Source: Aliishimia sp963678085
GTDB taxonomy: Bacteria > Pseudomonadota > Alphaproteobacteria > Rhodobacterales > Rhodobacteraceae
Length of the DNA: 64,000 nt
Assembly (NCBI GenBank): GCA_963678085.1
Contig: OY782680.1
Span: 1,550,001 to 1,614,000 of the forward strand
Direction: 5' to 3'
Positions 17,379 to 25,281 of the stretch are shown here, piece after piece. Position 1 is the first letter of the stretch. Every line of letters begins with the position of its first letter. Under the pieces are notes generated by a model. The model searched no databases. It saw only the letters and a program-made list of their open reading frames with translations, and was not told the DNA's origin. The position numbers and the translations under genes were made by a program.

Positions 17379-17594
17379 ATGAAAGAGCTGCTGCGCACAT
17401 CGGACCCTTTGACCATCACTTTCGCGACAGCGCTTTTGCAGGGCGAGGGCATTGAGTGCTTTGAGCTCGATCAAAATATCAGCAATCTCTATGGTGGAAT
17501 CGACGCCTTTCCACGCCGGCTCATGGTGCGCGAGGCGGATTTTATCGCCGCAGGCCGAGTGATGCGGGACAATGGTATTGATGCAAATTCCTGA
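17379..17594 (+). CDS. DUF2007-family small protein
   Basis: A 71-residue protein with the DUF2007 pattern: MKELLRTSDPLTITFATALLQGEGIECFELDQ cut as KELLRTSDPLTITFATALL and GEGIECFELDQ, and a conserved basic strand RLMVREADF. It probably has a GlnB-like ferredoxin fold; its role is unknown. The 3' end overlaps the next gene by 14 bases, and this DUF2007-methyltransferase pairing suggests co-translation. Confidence 0.8.
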   Translation: MKELLRTSDPLTITFATALLQGEGIECFELDQNISNLYGGIDAFPRRLMVREADFIAAGRVMRDNGIDANS

Positions 17595-18330
17595 GCTCAC
17601 GCACGATGCGTTTCTGGGCGGGCGCATGCATTTATGGCAGCCAAAAGCGGGCTATCGTGCTGGAATTGATGCAATGCTTCTCGGGGCTTGCGTGGCGGCG
17701 CGCGCCGGGCACAGTGTGCTGGATCTGGGTTGCGGGGCCGGTGCGGCGGGTCTTGCGCTGCGTGCGCGCATGCCGGGCGTGCAGATCACCGGGCTTGAGA
17801 TCCAGGGCGAGATGGCAGAGCTGGCGCGGCGCAACGGGGTGGATCGCGTGTTTGAGGGCAGCGTGGCCGAGCCGCCCTTGGCGCTGCGCCAGCTGCAATT
17901 TGACGCAGTGATCGCCAACCCGCCCTATTATGATCGCGCGCGCGGCAGTCAGGCTCCCGAAACGATCCGCGAAACGGCTCTTGGGGAGGGCGCACCGCTA
18001 AGCGATTGGGTTCGCTGCGCCGCCAAACGGCTGAAACCTAAGGGCTATTTCTACATGATCCTAAAAGCGGATCGGCTCGGGGATGCCTTAACCGCTCTGC
18101 AAACCCGGCTGGGCAGTGTCGAGATTTTGCCCATCGCGCCCCGCACGGGCCGAACAGCTGAGCTTGTCTTACTGCGCGCCAGGAAAGAGGGGCGGGCCGC
18201 GCTGAAACTGCATGCGCCGCTGATCCTGCACAAGGGCGACATGCATCCAGGTGATTCGGATCACTACCTACCGGAGATTTCAGATGTGCTGCGGTGCGGA
18301 AAGCCACTTCAGAAATGGGCGCTAGATTAG
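17581..18330 (+). CDS. SAM-dependent methyltransferase, TrmN6 (YfiC) type
   Basis: A 249-residue Rossmann-fold methyltransferase. Seen: LWQPKAGYRAGIDAMLL near the N-terminus, the SAM motif VLDLGCGAGAAGLAL (~47-60) and the adenine-N6 catalytic motif NPPY (~116). The combination is typical of the tRNA1(Val) A37 N6-methyltransferase family. The start is uncertain: ATG 17581 is used, but ATG 17572 is in frame; both overlap DUF2007. Confidence 0.82.
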   Translation: MQIPELTHDAFLGGRMHLWQPKAGYRAGIDAMLLGACVAARAGHSVLDLGCGAGAAGLALRARMPGVQITGLEIQGEMAELARRNGVDRVFEGSVAEPPLALRQLQFDAVIANPPYYDRARGSQAPETIRETALGEGAPLSDWVRCAAKRLKPKGYFYMILKADRLGDALTALQTRLGSVEILPIAPRTGRTAELVLLRARKEGRAALKLHAPLILHKGDMHPGDSDHYLPEISDVLRCGKPLQKWALD

Positions 18331-18423
18331 GGTTAATCTTGAATTATCTCTGTTCGCAGCTGCGGCGTGACCTGACGGCGTTTTCGTGCTTAAATAGAGG
18401 CCTTAGCGATAAAGGAGACGCCT

Positions 18424-18588
18424 ATGAATCTAAGCTCGCATCTGCAAGAACTCAAACGCAAACATCAATCCATAAGCAAGACGGTCGAAGAAATGCAGCG
18501 AACGCCAAGCTCTAGCGATTTTGAGATTGCCAGTTTGAAAAAGCAGAAACTGCGACTTAAGGAACAGATCGAGCGATTATCGGCCTAA
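18424..18588 (+). CDS. DUF465 (YdcH-like) small coiled-coil protein
   Basis: A 54-residue helical hairpin protein: MNLSSHLQELKRKHQ, a PSSSDFEIASLKKQKL turn region, then LRLKEQIERLSA. This is the DUF465/YdcH pattern of two amphipathic helices. AAAGGAG precedes the ATG at good spacing and a strong terminator follows, so it is a complete single-gene unit. The function is unknown. Confidence 0.85.
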   Translation: MNLSSHLQELKRKHQSISKTVEEMQRTPSSSDFEIASLKKQKLRLKEQIERLSA

Positions 18589-18632
18589 GGCCCGCTTGAT
18601 CGGGGGCGCGACCCGCGTAGGGAAAATTTTCG

Positions 18633-18670
18633 GAGCAGGCCTGATTTTTTAGGCCTGCTCTACTTTTTTT
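18633..18670 (+). terminator. Intrinsic terminator after DUF465
   Basis: GAGCAGGCCT and AGGCCTGCTC form a perfect 10-bp stem with an 8-base T-rich loop, followed by TAC and seven T. The LysR stop codon on the other strand lies within the tail, so the two convergent genes share it. Confidence 0.92.
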
Positions 18671-19607
18671 GTCCCGCACTGATAGGCAAGATCTCTAGCG
18701 CCTCTGAGATATGCACACCTTTCTGGATTTCCGCGAGCACCCAGTCACGAAATGCTGCGATTTGTGGCCGGTTCTCAGCGCCGTCTCTGCACAGAAACCG
18801 AAACCGTGCGCCAGTATCAAGCGCCACGCCATAAGGTGCCACCAGCCGTCCCTCCATCAGATCTTTGATGACCAAAGAGCGCCGCGCCAACGTTACGCCA
18901 ACCCCGGTGAGCGTCGCATCAACCGCATGATCTGCCTGAGAAAATTTTGGTCCATGCGGCGTGATCGGGGGCATCCCTACGGCGTGGAACCAATTTTCCC
19001 ACTGACATGGGAGATGCAGAAAATCAATGGATTGATCCATGATCAAAACCGCATCGCGCAGGCTCTCAACGGTTGGGAAGCGCTTCGCAAGCTCCGGGGT
19101 CATCACAGGCGTCACCCATTCTTCGGCAAGGGGCAGCGAGTAGAGACCAGGGTCCGGCCCGTAGCCAAAGCGCACAGCAACATCAATCTGATCTCGGTTG
19201 AAATCCATCAATCGCATCGCCGCAGAAAATCGTAGCTCAATCTCAGGATGTGCCTGGGCAAATTCATAAAGCCGGGGCGCGAGCCATTTGGCCGTGAAAG
19301 CCGGACCTGCCGTAACCGTCAAGCTTGAGATATCTTGCAAACTGAGCGTCGTGGCCCAAGCGGCGCTTAACTCAGAAAAGGCCGCCCGACACCCTGGCGC
19401 AAGCGTTGCTCCGGCCTCGGTCAGACTTACCGCGCGGTTCAGACGATTGAAAAGCGGCGCGCCCAGGTGATCCTCCAGAGATTTGATTTGAAAGGACAAA
19501 GCCGCTGGCGTGACCGACAATTCCTCTGCGGCCTTGGCAAAGGACATATGGCGCGCGGCCGCTTCAAAGGCGCGCAGGGCAGTCAGGGGCGGCAGACGAG
19601 GGCTCAT
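18660..19607 (-). CDS. LysR-family regulator (GcvA-like)
   Basis: A 315-residue LysR regulator. The N-terminal winged helix reads LPPLTALRAFEAAARHMSFAKAAEELSVTPAALSFQIKSLEDHLG (cut here: LRAFEAAARHMSFAKAAEEL, then VTPAALSFQIKSLEDHLG), the GcvA/AmpR-like subgroup signature. The C-terminal effector domain follows from ~90. The start codon abuts a 25-bp palindrome, so autorepression is likely. The divergent gene is a 38-residue protein at 19714. The target and co-inducer are unknown. Confidence 0.88.
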   Translation of the reverse strand: MSPRLPPLTALRAFEAAARHMSFAKAAEELSVTPAALSFQIKSLEDHLGAPLFNRLNRAVSLTEAGATLAPGCRAAFSELSAAWATTLSLQDISSLTVTAGPAFTAKWLAPRLYEFAQAHPEIELRFSAAMRLMDFNRDQIDVAVRFGYGPDPGLYSLPLAEEWVTPVMTPELAKRFPTVESLRDAVLIMDQSIDFLHLPCQWENWFHAVGMPPITPHGPKFSQADHAVDATLTGVGVTLARRSLVIKDLMEGRLVAPYGVALDTGARFRFLCRDGAENRPQIAAFRDWVLAEIQKGVHISEALEILPISAGQKK

Positions 19608-19632
19608 TTCAGATAAGTATCACTTAACTGAA
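19608..19632. promoter_or_regulatory. 25-bp palindrome at the LysR start, probable LysR operator
   Basis: TTCAG-A-TAAGT / ACTTA-A-CTGAA: ten of twelve bases in each arm are complementary. It begins at the base next to the LysR ATG and covers the position of its ribosome-binding site. A bound protein would block lysR expression and could act on the divergent small gene. Confidence 0.65.
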
Positions 19633-19713
19633 GCGCGAAAAAGTCTCGTTTGTCAGAAATACCCGCCACGGCCATATTTAGATCAGAACTTTTTGATGCC
19701 CAAGGAGGCGACG

Positions 19714-19830
19714 ATGATAGAAGCGACAACAAACCGAGCTGCCCGCGCTGCGTTCAAAAAAGCGCATGAGGAGCGCGCAAAAGCAACCGCCCAAATGTGG
19801 AGTTGGTTGTTTGGAAAATCTTCCCGCTGA
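19714..19830 (+). CDS. Small 38-residue protein divergent from lysR
   Basis: MIEATTNRAARAAFKK is followed by a helical AHEERAKATAQMWSWLFGK segment. AAGGAGG sits seven bases before the ATG, which makes translation credible. The protein is basic and amphipathic, has no membrane helix or cysteines, and matches no family I recognise. A plausible LysR target, given the operator between them. Confidence 0.6.
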   Translation: MIEATTNRAARAAFKKAHEERAKATAQMWSWLFGKSSR

Positions 19831-19849
19831 GCCGCTGCTCTTACGGGAT

Positions 19850-19883
19850 GCAAAAAGGGCCGGGGGTGTTTTTCCCGGCCCTT
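19850..19883 (-). terminator. Intrinsic terminator of phaB
   Basis: On the minus strand AAGGGCCGGG pairs with CCCGGCCCTT around a short A-rich loop, followed by five T. Confidence 0.9.
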
Positions 19884-19899
19884 GGATATTTTCGGGACC

Positions 19900-20622
19900 T
19901 TAAACGAAGAACTGCGCGCCGTTGGCTGAGATTGTGGAGCCGTTGATAAAGCCGGCATCGTCTGAGGCCAGGAAGGCCACACAGCGTGCGATCTCTTCTG
20001 GCTCGCCCAAACGGCCCGCTGGGATTTGGCCGATGATGCTTTCACGCACTTTTTCAGGAACGGCCATCACCATCTCGGTCGCGATATAGCCAGGGCAGAC
20101 TGCGTTTGCGGTGATGCCTGCGCGCGCGCCTTCTTGGGCGAGGGACTTTACGATGCCCAGATCGCCCGCTTTGGTCGCCGCATAGTTGACCTGAGCAAAC
20201 TGACCTTTTTGACCATTGATCGAAGAAATCACGATCACGCGGCCAAATTTACGCTCGCGCATGCCCGGCCAGATCGGGTGCACAGTGTTGAACACGCCGG
20301 TCAAGTTCGTGTCGATGACCTGCTGCCACATTTCGGGTGTCATTTTGTGGAATGGGGCGTCTTTGGTGATGCCTGCATTGGCGACAACGATGTCGATGGG
20401 GCCAAGATCCGCTTCGACCTGCGCGATGCCTGCGGCGGAGCTTTCGTAATCGGCCACATTCCATTTATAGGTTTTGATGCCGGTTTCTTCGGTGAACTTT
20501 GCCGCTGCTTCATCATTGCCGGCATAGGTGGCGGCAACAGTGCAGCCCTCGGCTTGAAGTTTTTTCGAAATGGCTGCGCCGATCCCGCGGCTGCCGCCTG
20601 TAACAAGTGCTACGCGTGACAT
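19900..20622 (-). CDS. phaB: Acetoacetyl-CoA reductase PhaB
   Basis: A 240-residue short-chain dehydrogenase giving (R)-3-hydroxybutyryl-CoA for polyhydroxybutyrate. Seen: NADPH motif TGGSRGIGAAI (~8-18), NAG (~85), the catalytic serine in ISSINGQKGQFAQ, and YAATKAG with Tyr and Lys. PhaB-type landmarks are GQFGQ-like GQFAQVNY and the ending GFINGSTISANGAQFF. It follows phaA by 67 bases with a hairpin in between. The polymerase phaC is not in the window. Confidence 0.95.
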   Translation of the reverse strand: MSRVALVTGGSRGIGAAISKKLQAEGCTVAATYAGNDEAAAKFTEETGIKTYKWNVADYESSAAGIAQVEADLGPIDIVVANAGITKDAPFHKMTPEMWQQVIDTNLTGVFNTVHPIWPGMRERKFGRVIVISSINGQKGQFAQVNYAATKAGDLGIVKSLAQEGARAGITANAVCPGYIATEMVMAVPEKVRESIIGQIPAGRLGEPEEIARCVAFLASDDAGFINGSTISANGAQFFV

Positions 20623-20648
20623 GGTGTCTCCCTTTTTGTCAAATTGAA

Positions 20649-20676
20649 AGGGGCGCAGCTCTATCGCCGCGCCCTT
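20649..20676 (-). terminator. Hairpin between phaA and phaB
   Basis: On the minus strand GGGCGC pairs with GCGCCC across a 12-base loop, followed by CCTTTCAATTT. It may lower phaB transcription relative to phaA or protect the 3' end of phaA mRNA. Confidence 0.5.
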
Positions 20677-20689
20677 GTTTTATTGAGGT

Positions 20690-21865
20690 TTATGGACGCT
20701 CTACGCATAGAGCGACGCCCATGCCGCCGCCGATGCAAAGCGTGGCCAGACCTTTTTTCGCATCGCGGCGCTGCATTTCGAACAAGAGCGTGTTCAAAAC
20801 CCGGCAACCAGAAGCGCCAATGGGGTGGCCGATGGCGATAGCGCCGCCGTTCACGTTGACGATGGATGGATCCCAGCCCATGTCTTTATTCACAGCGCAG
20901 GCCTGCGCGGCGAAGGCTTCATTGGCTTCGACCAGATCCAGGTCATCAACGCTCCAACCCGCTTTATCCAGCGCTTTGCGTGAGGCGTAAATTGGTCCAA
21001 CACCCATGATTTGTGGGTCAAGACCGGCTGTGGCATAAGAGGCGATACGGGCCAGCGGCGTGATGCCGCGCTTTTCCGCATTATCCGCAGACATAAGCAA
21101 AACCGCTGCCGCACCATCATTGAGGCCAGAGGCGTTGGCAGCCGTCACAGAGCCATCCTTGGTGAAGGCAGGGCGCAGTTTTTGCATTGCTTCCATGGTT
21201 GCGCCGTGACGGATATATTCGTCGCTATCCACCACAATGTCGCCCTTACGGGTTTTCACGGTGAAGGGCACGATTTCATCGGCGAATTTGCCCGCTTTCT
21301 GTGCGGCTTCCGCTTTGTTTTGCGAGGCAACGGCGAACTCGTCTTGCATCTCGCGCGAGATTTGCCATTTTTCGGCAACATTCTCAGCGGTTTGACCCAT
21401 GTGATAGCCGTTGAACGCGTCCCACAGACCATCTCTGATCATTGTGTCGATATATTTCATATCGCCCATTTTTTGGCCCGCGCGGATCGCGGCGGCATGG
21501 GGGGAGAGGGACATGTTTTCTTGACCGCCCGCAGCAACAATCTCGGCATCGCCAAGCTGGATATGCTGTGCGCCCAGAGCAACGGCACGAAGGCCCGAGC
21601 CGCAGACCTGATTGATGCCCCAAGCGGCGGATTCGATGGGGAGCCCGGCATTGATATGCGCTTGACGGGCAGGATTTTGGCCTTGGGCGGCGGTCAAAAC
21701 CTGGCCCAAAATGGTTTCGGAGACTTCGGATTTGTCGATCCCCGCGCGCTCAACAATCGCTTCGAGCACGGCTCTGCCCAGATCATGGGCGGGCGTATTC
21801 GCAAAAGACCCCGTAAAACTACCAACCGCTGTACGACCGGCTGATGCAATCACCACATTTGTCAT
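20690..21865 (-). CDS. phaA: Acetyl-CoA acetyltransferase (beta-ketothiolase) PhaA
   Basis: A 391-residue thiolase condensing two acetyl-CoA to acetoacetyl-CoA. The acyl-accepting cysteine is in NQVCGSGLRAV (~88), the histidine in NVNGGAIAIGHPIGASG (~345) and the second cysteine in LCIGGGMG (~377). The start is the ATG after AGGAGGTGAATT; a TTG directly before it is in frame. It is the first gene of phaAB. A GACAC-A-GTGTC palindrome at 21978-21988 lies about 115 bases upstream. Confidence 0.96.
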   Translation of the reverse strand: MTNVVIASAGRTAVGSFTGSFANTPAHDLGRAVLEAIVERAGIDKSEVSETILGQVLTAAQGQNPARQAHINAGLPIESAAWGINQVCGSGLRAVALGAQHIQLGDAEIVAAGGQENMSLSPHAAAIRAGQKMGDMKYIDTMIRDGLWDAFNGYHMGQTAENVAEKWQISREMQDEFAVASQNKAEAAQKAGKFADEIVPFTVKTRKGDIVVDSDEYIRHGATMEAMQKLRPAFTKDGSVTAANASGLNDGAAAVLLMSADNAEKRGITPLARIASYATAGLDPQIMGVGPIYASRKALDKAGWSVDDLDLVEANEAFAAQACAVNKDMGWDPSIVNVNGGAIAIGHPIGASGCRVLNTLLFEMQRRDAKKGLATLCIGGGMGVALCVERP

Positions 21866-22040
21866 CAATTCACCTCCTCAGGCATAGCTTCGGGATGTTG
21901 AAGCCTGCCCTTGAGCAATCGACACCACCCTCCTCGTCCTGCTTGGATTAGTCTATGAGAGGTTGTTGCATCAAACGGACACAGTGTCTCACGTCAAAGA
22001 GCGGTGATCGCTGGGGGTAAATATGGTGTTTCGGGTTGGA

Positions 22041-22907
22041 TTAACCGGTTTGCTTTTGCGGATGGTCTTCGAGCCATTTGGGATTGGTGACGGGCGCGCC
22101 AAAGTAATAGCCCTGCATCGCATCCACGCCGATATCCGCGAGGATGCGGGCATCTGCGGCCTCTTCGACTTTTTCGGCAACACACATCATATCGAATTGT
22201 TTGCCAATCCCGAGAATCGCTTTGACGAGCGCCAGATTGTCCTGGTCCTTGGCAATGCCTTGAATGAACTCGCCGTCAATTTTCATGATATCAAAGAAGA
22301 AGTCTTTGAAATATCTCAGCGCGGTGAAGCCGGCACCAAAATCATCCAAGGCAAAGGCGATGCCGCGGGTCTGCATGCGATCCATGAAGCTGACCACAAG
22401 TTCGGGCACGGTCATGGCAGAGCGTTCGGTGATCTCCAAAATCAGGCGCGGGCCAATGGATTCATCGCGTTTGAGCCAGCGATCAAGCTCGGTCGTCCAA
22501 GGGGTGTAGCCGATCGAGCGCGCGGACATGTTGAGCGAGAGGCGCAGAGAGGGCACTTTGCGCAGCGCATAGCACCCCATCGACAGGGTCAGCGTGTCTA
22601 GATCGCGCCCAAGCTCGGTATTTTCGACGACATCCATGAATTGATTGGCTGGAATGATGCGGCCTGTGGAATCCAAGATCCGAATCAACCCCTCGTGAAA
22701 GGCAGGGGTTTGTGCGCCGTCTGCGTGCACAATTGGCTGATAGGCAAGCAGGGCCTCTCTATGCTCTACCGCATCGCGTACCATGGCTAAAATGTCGGAA
22801 TCGCGGCCGCGAATGGCGATATTAAGCGGGCTATCGGGCATGGGGGGCGCGTTAAAAATAGGCATTCTTGGGGACATAGCTAACTCTGCACTCTCGCTTT
22901 CCTTCAT
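22041..22907 (-). CDS. EAL-domain c-di-GMP phosphodiesterase
   Basis: A 288-residue stand-alone EAL domain. The signature reads EGLIR instead of EALxR. The other metal and catalytic residues are present: Asn in SLNMSA, Glu in EITE, DDFGAGF, KIDGEF, AEKVE (usually AEGVE) and QGYYF. It is therefore likely active, hydrolysing c-di-GMP in the cytosol. There is no sensor domain or membrane segment. An alternative ATG ten codons in (22877) is possible; neither start has a strong ribosome-binding site. Confidence 0.88.
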   Translation of the reverse strand: MKESESAELAMSPRMPIFNAPPMPDSPLNIAIRGRDSDILAMVRDAVEHREALLAYQPIVHADGAQTPAFHEGLIRILDSTGRIIPANQFMDVVENTELGRDLDTLTLSMGCYALRKVPSLRLSLNMSARSIGYTPWTTELDRWLKRDESIGPRLILEITERSAMTVPELVVSFMDRMQTRGIAFALDDFGAGFTALRYFKDFFFDIMKIDGEFIQGIAKDQDNLALVKAILGIGKQFDMMCVAEKVEEAADARILADIGVDAMQGYYFGAPVTNPKWLEDHPQKQTG

Positions 22908-23306
22908 AATCCGGGTATCTTGCTAAAAAGCTCTTAATGGGGATGGCTCTTGCGACGGAGTAGGCGCGGCGGCGCGCTGCGATTGTTTGTGGCATTAAGG
23001 GAACCGGTTGGGGCGCGTCTGGCATGCTGGTCTTGGGGCGGTCTAACCTGGATTATCATATTGAAAAAGCGTGTGAATTATAGGGGAAACACTGCCGGGA
23101 ATTGGGATATCTGTGGGCGCGAGATTTGACGTTTTCGGCTATGGTTGGTGACGGGCGCGCTGGTTTGGAGGCCAGGAAAGAGGTCAATGTGGATCAATTT
23201 TTATGGAACTATTTTCGCTTTGGAGTGACGGAGGGCGGCGCTGTTCCGGCTGCGCCGAAATGCGCCCCGCCCACCGTCCCATATCGCATGTGACGCGGTT
23301 TTTGCG
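22908..23306. other. Intergenic region upstream of rpsD
   Basis: About 400 bases with no recognised gene. A 63-codon plus-strand frame (23102-23293) has no ribosome-binding site or family resemblance. Promoters for the EAL gene (minus) and rpsD (plus) are expected here. Confidence 0.5.
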
Positions 23307-23334
23307 TTGACTTGTGCAGAAAGGAGGGTATATG
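23307..23334 (+). promoter_or_regulatory. Putative sigma-70 promoter of rpsD
   Basis: TTGACT, a 16-base spacer, then TATATG. The spacer contains AAGGAGG, and the -10 overlaps an ATG that is in frame with rpsD. Transcription from this promoter would start near 23341, after that ATG, giving a leader of about 120 bases to the GTG start. Confidence 0.5.
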
Positions 23335-23463
23335 AGCCAGCTCATTGGTGTTGGTGGCCCTCGCAAGAGGATGCCTGTCGACCTGGCCAAATCCAGGGAG
23401 AGGACAACGCCCTCACATATTGCGACCGCAGTGGCCTGTCGCATTTACACGAGGAGATCAGCC

Positions 23464-24084
23464 GTGACCAAACGCACGTCTGCCAAGTACAAGATCGACC
23501 GCCGTATGGGCGAAAATATTTGGGGCCGCCCCAAATCCCCTGTTAACCGCCGTGAATATGGCCCCGGCCAGCACGGTCAGCGCCGCAAGGGCAAGCTGTC
23601 TGATTTCGGCATCCAGCTGCGCGCCAAGCAAAAGCTCAAGGGCTATTACGGCGATCTGACGGAAAAGCAATTCCGCCGCATTTATTCCGAAGCGGAGCGG
23701 GTAAAGGGCGACACGGGTGAGAACTTGATTGGCCTGCTGGAGCGCCGTTTGGACGCTGTTGTCTACCGCGCGAAATTCGTGCCCACCGTGTTTGCGGCGC
23801 GCCAATTCGTGAACCATGGTCATGTCAAGGTGAACGGCAAGAAAGTGAACATCCCATCTTATCGTGTGAAAGAGGGGGATGTGATCGAGGTTCGTGATCG
23901 CTCCAAACAAATGGTTGCGCTGCTCGAAGCGGTTCAGCTGGCCGAGCGCGATGTGCCTGATTACATTGAAGCGGATCACTCCAAAATGACGGCGACCTTC
24001 GTGCGCACACCCGGTCTGAGCGATGTGCCTTATCCGGTGATCATGGAACCAAATCTCGTGGTCGAATTCTACGCGAAGAACTAA
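23464..24084 (+). CDS. rpsD: Ribosomal protein S4
   Basis: A 206-residue S4, which nucleates 30S assembly on 16S rRNA. The N-terminus TKRTSAKYKIDRRMGENIWG is that of alphaproteobacterial S4. The S4 RNA-binding domain (ERRLDAVVYRAKF, QFVNHGHVKVNGKKVNI) is at ~95-150. The start is GTG with GAGGAGATCAGCC before it. An upstream in-frame ATG at 23332 with AAGGAGG would add 44 non-homologous residues. It is a single-gene unit ending in a terminator. Confidence 0.95.
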   Translation: MTKRTSAKYKIDRRMGENIWGRPKSPVNRREYGPGQHGQRRKGKLSDFGIQLRAKQKLKGYYGDLTEKQFRRIYSEAERVKGDTGENLIGLLERRLDAVVYRAKFVPTVFAARQFVNHGHVKVNGKKVNIPSYRVKEGDVIEVRDRSKQMVALLEAVQLAERDVPDYIEADHSKMTATFVRTPGLSDVPYPVIMEPNLVVEFYAKN

Positions 24085-24107
24085 GCCGCAGCGGTATAGC
24101 TATATGA

Positions 24108-24135
24108 AAGCCGTGCCGCTCTGGTGCGGCTTTTT
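24108..24135 (+). terminator. Terminator after rpsD
   Basis: AAGCCGTGCC and GGTGCGGCTT pair with one mismatch, followed by a T5 tract. Confidence 0.8.
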
Positions 24136-24198
24136 GCTTTTGTTGCGCGCGAGAAATTGGCAGAACGCTTGCAAATATAACGAGAACAGGTAGCGCCT

Positions 24199-25281
24199 AT
24201 GACCACGCTATTGCCCCAGCCGGGGATTATGGAGATTGATCTTTACGTTGCTGGGAAATCGAGCCTTGCGGGGCGCTCCGGCATTCTTAAGCTGAGCGCG
24301 AATGAAAACCCGCTTGGCCCGCCCCCATCGGCGAAAAAGGCATTGCGCGAAGCGGCAGAGCGGTTGCATCTCTATCCCTCGACGGATCATGCGGATTTGC
24401 GCGCAGCGATTGCCCAGGTTTGGGGGCTAGAGGCTGAGCGGATCATTTGCGGCGTGGGCTCTGATGAGGTTCTGCAATTTGTGACCCAAGCCTTCACCGG
24501 CCCTGGCGATGAGATCATCTTTACCGAGCATGGCTTTTCCATGTACCCGATCCTGACCCATATGGCTGGCGCTACGCCGGTTTGCGTGAAGGAAGCCGCG
24601 CGCGTTGTGGATGTCGATGCGATTTTGCAGGCGGTGACTGCGCGCACGCGTTTGGTGTTCTTGGCCAATCCAGGCAATCCGACCGGAACGATGCTTGCGC
24701 AGGCAGAGCTGGAACGTCTTGCTGATGGCTTGCCCAGCCATGTGATCTTGGTGATTGACGGGGCCTATACCGAGTTCGCGCCGGGCTATGATGGTGGGGC
24801 CGCGCTGGCTGCATCAAGGCCGAATGTGCTGATGACACGCACCTTTTCCAAGATCTATGGGCTTGGGGGGCTGCGTGTCGGCTGGGGCTATGGGCCGAAA
24901 GAGATGATTGATGTGATGACCCGTATTCGCCAGCCCTTTAACCTTGGCATGGCGCAGCTTGTGGCGGCAGAGGCGGCGGCGCGCGACACGGATTGGCGCG
25001 ATGAATGTGCAGCGTTGAACGCGGCGCAGCGGGAGCGGTTGACCCAAGCGTTGCGTGGACTTGGCTTTGCCTGCGATGAGAGCTGTGCCAATTTCGTGCT
25101 GGCCCGCGCCAAAGACGAGGCCGAGGCAGATGCCGCCGATCAAGCCTTGCAAGCGGCGGGTATCCTGGTGCGGCGCGTGGCGGGTTATGGGTTTCCCGAA
25201 GGGCTGCGCATCACGGTTGGAGACGGCGCGCAAACGGGGCGTGTGATCGCGGCTTTGACGGATTGGCGGGCCCAAAGATGA
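24199..25281 (+). CDS. hisC: Histidinol-phosphate/aromatic aminotransferase (HisC family)
   Basis: A 360-residue class I/II PLP aminotransferase. Seen: KLSANENPLGPP (~30), YPSTDHADLRAAIA, the substrate tyrosine/aspartate region NPGNPTGT (~157) and DGAYTEF (~180), and the PLP lysine in TRTFSKIYGLGGLRVGWGYG (~215). The coupling to tyrC through an ATGA overlap suggests it also transaminates phenylpyruvate and 4-hydroxyphenylpyruvate, as reported for related dual-function enzymes. Confidence 0.9.
   Translation: MTTLLPQPGIMEIDLYVAGKSSLAGRSGILKLSANENPLGPPPSAKKALREAAERLHLYPSTDHADLRAAIAQVWGLEAERIICGVGSDEVLQFVTQAFTGPGDEIIFTEHGFSMYPILTHMAGATPVCVKEAARVVDVDAILQAVTARTRLVFLANPGNPTGTMLAQAELERLADGLPSHVILVIDGAYTEFAPGYDGGAALAASRPNVLMTRTFSKIYGLGGLRVGWGYGPKEMIDVMTRIRQPFNLGMAQLVAAEAAARDTDWRDECAALNAAQRERLTQALRGLGFACDESCANFVLARAKDEAEADAADQALQAAGILVRRVAGYGFPEGLRITVGDGAQTGRVIAALTDWRAQR

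Noticed and set aside
23102..23293. 63-codon frame upstream of rpsD
   Set aside because: No ribosome-binding site and no recognisable features.
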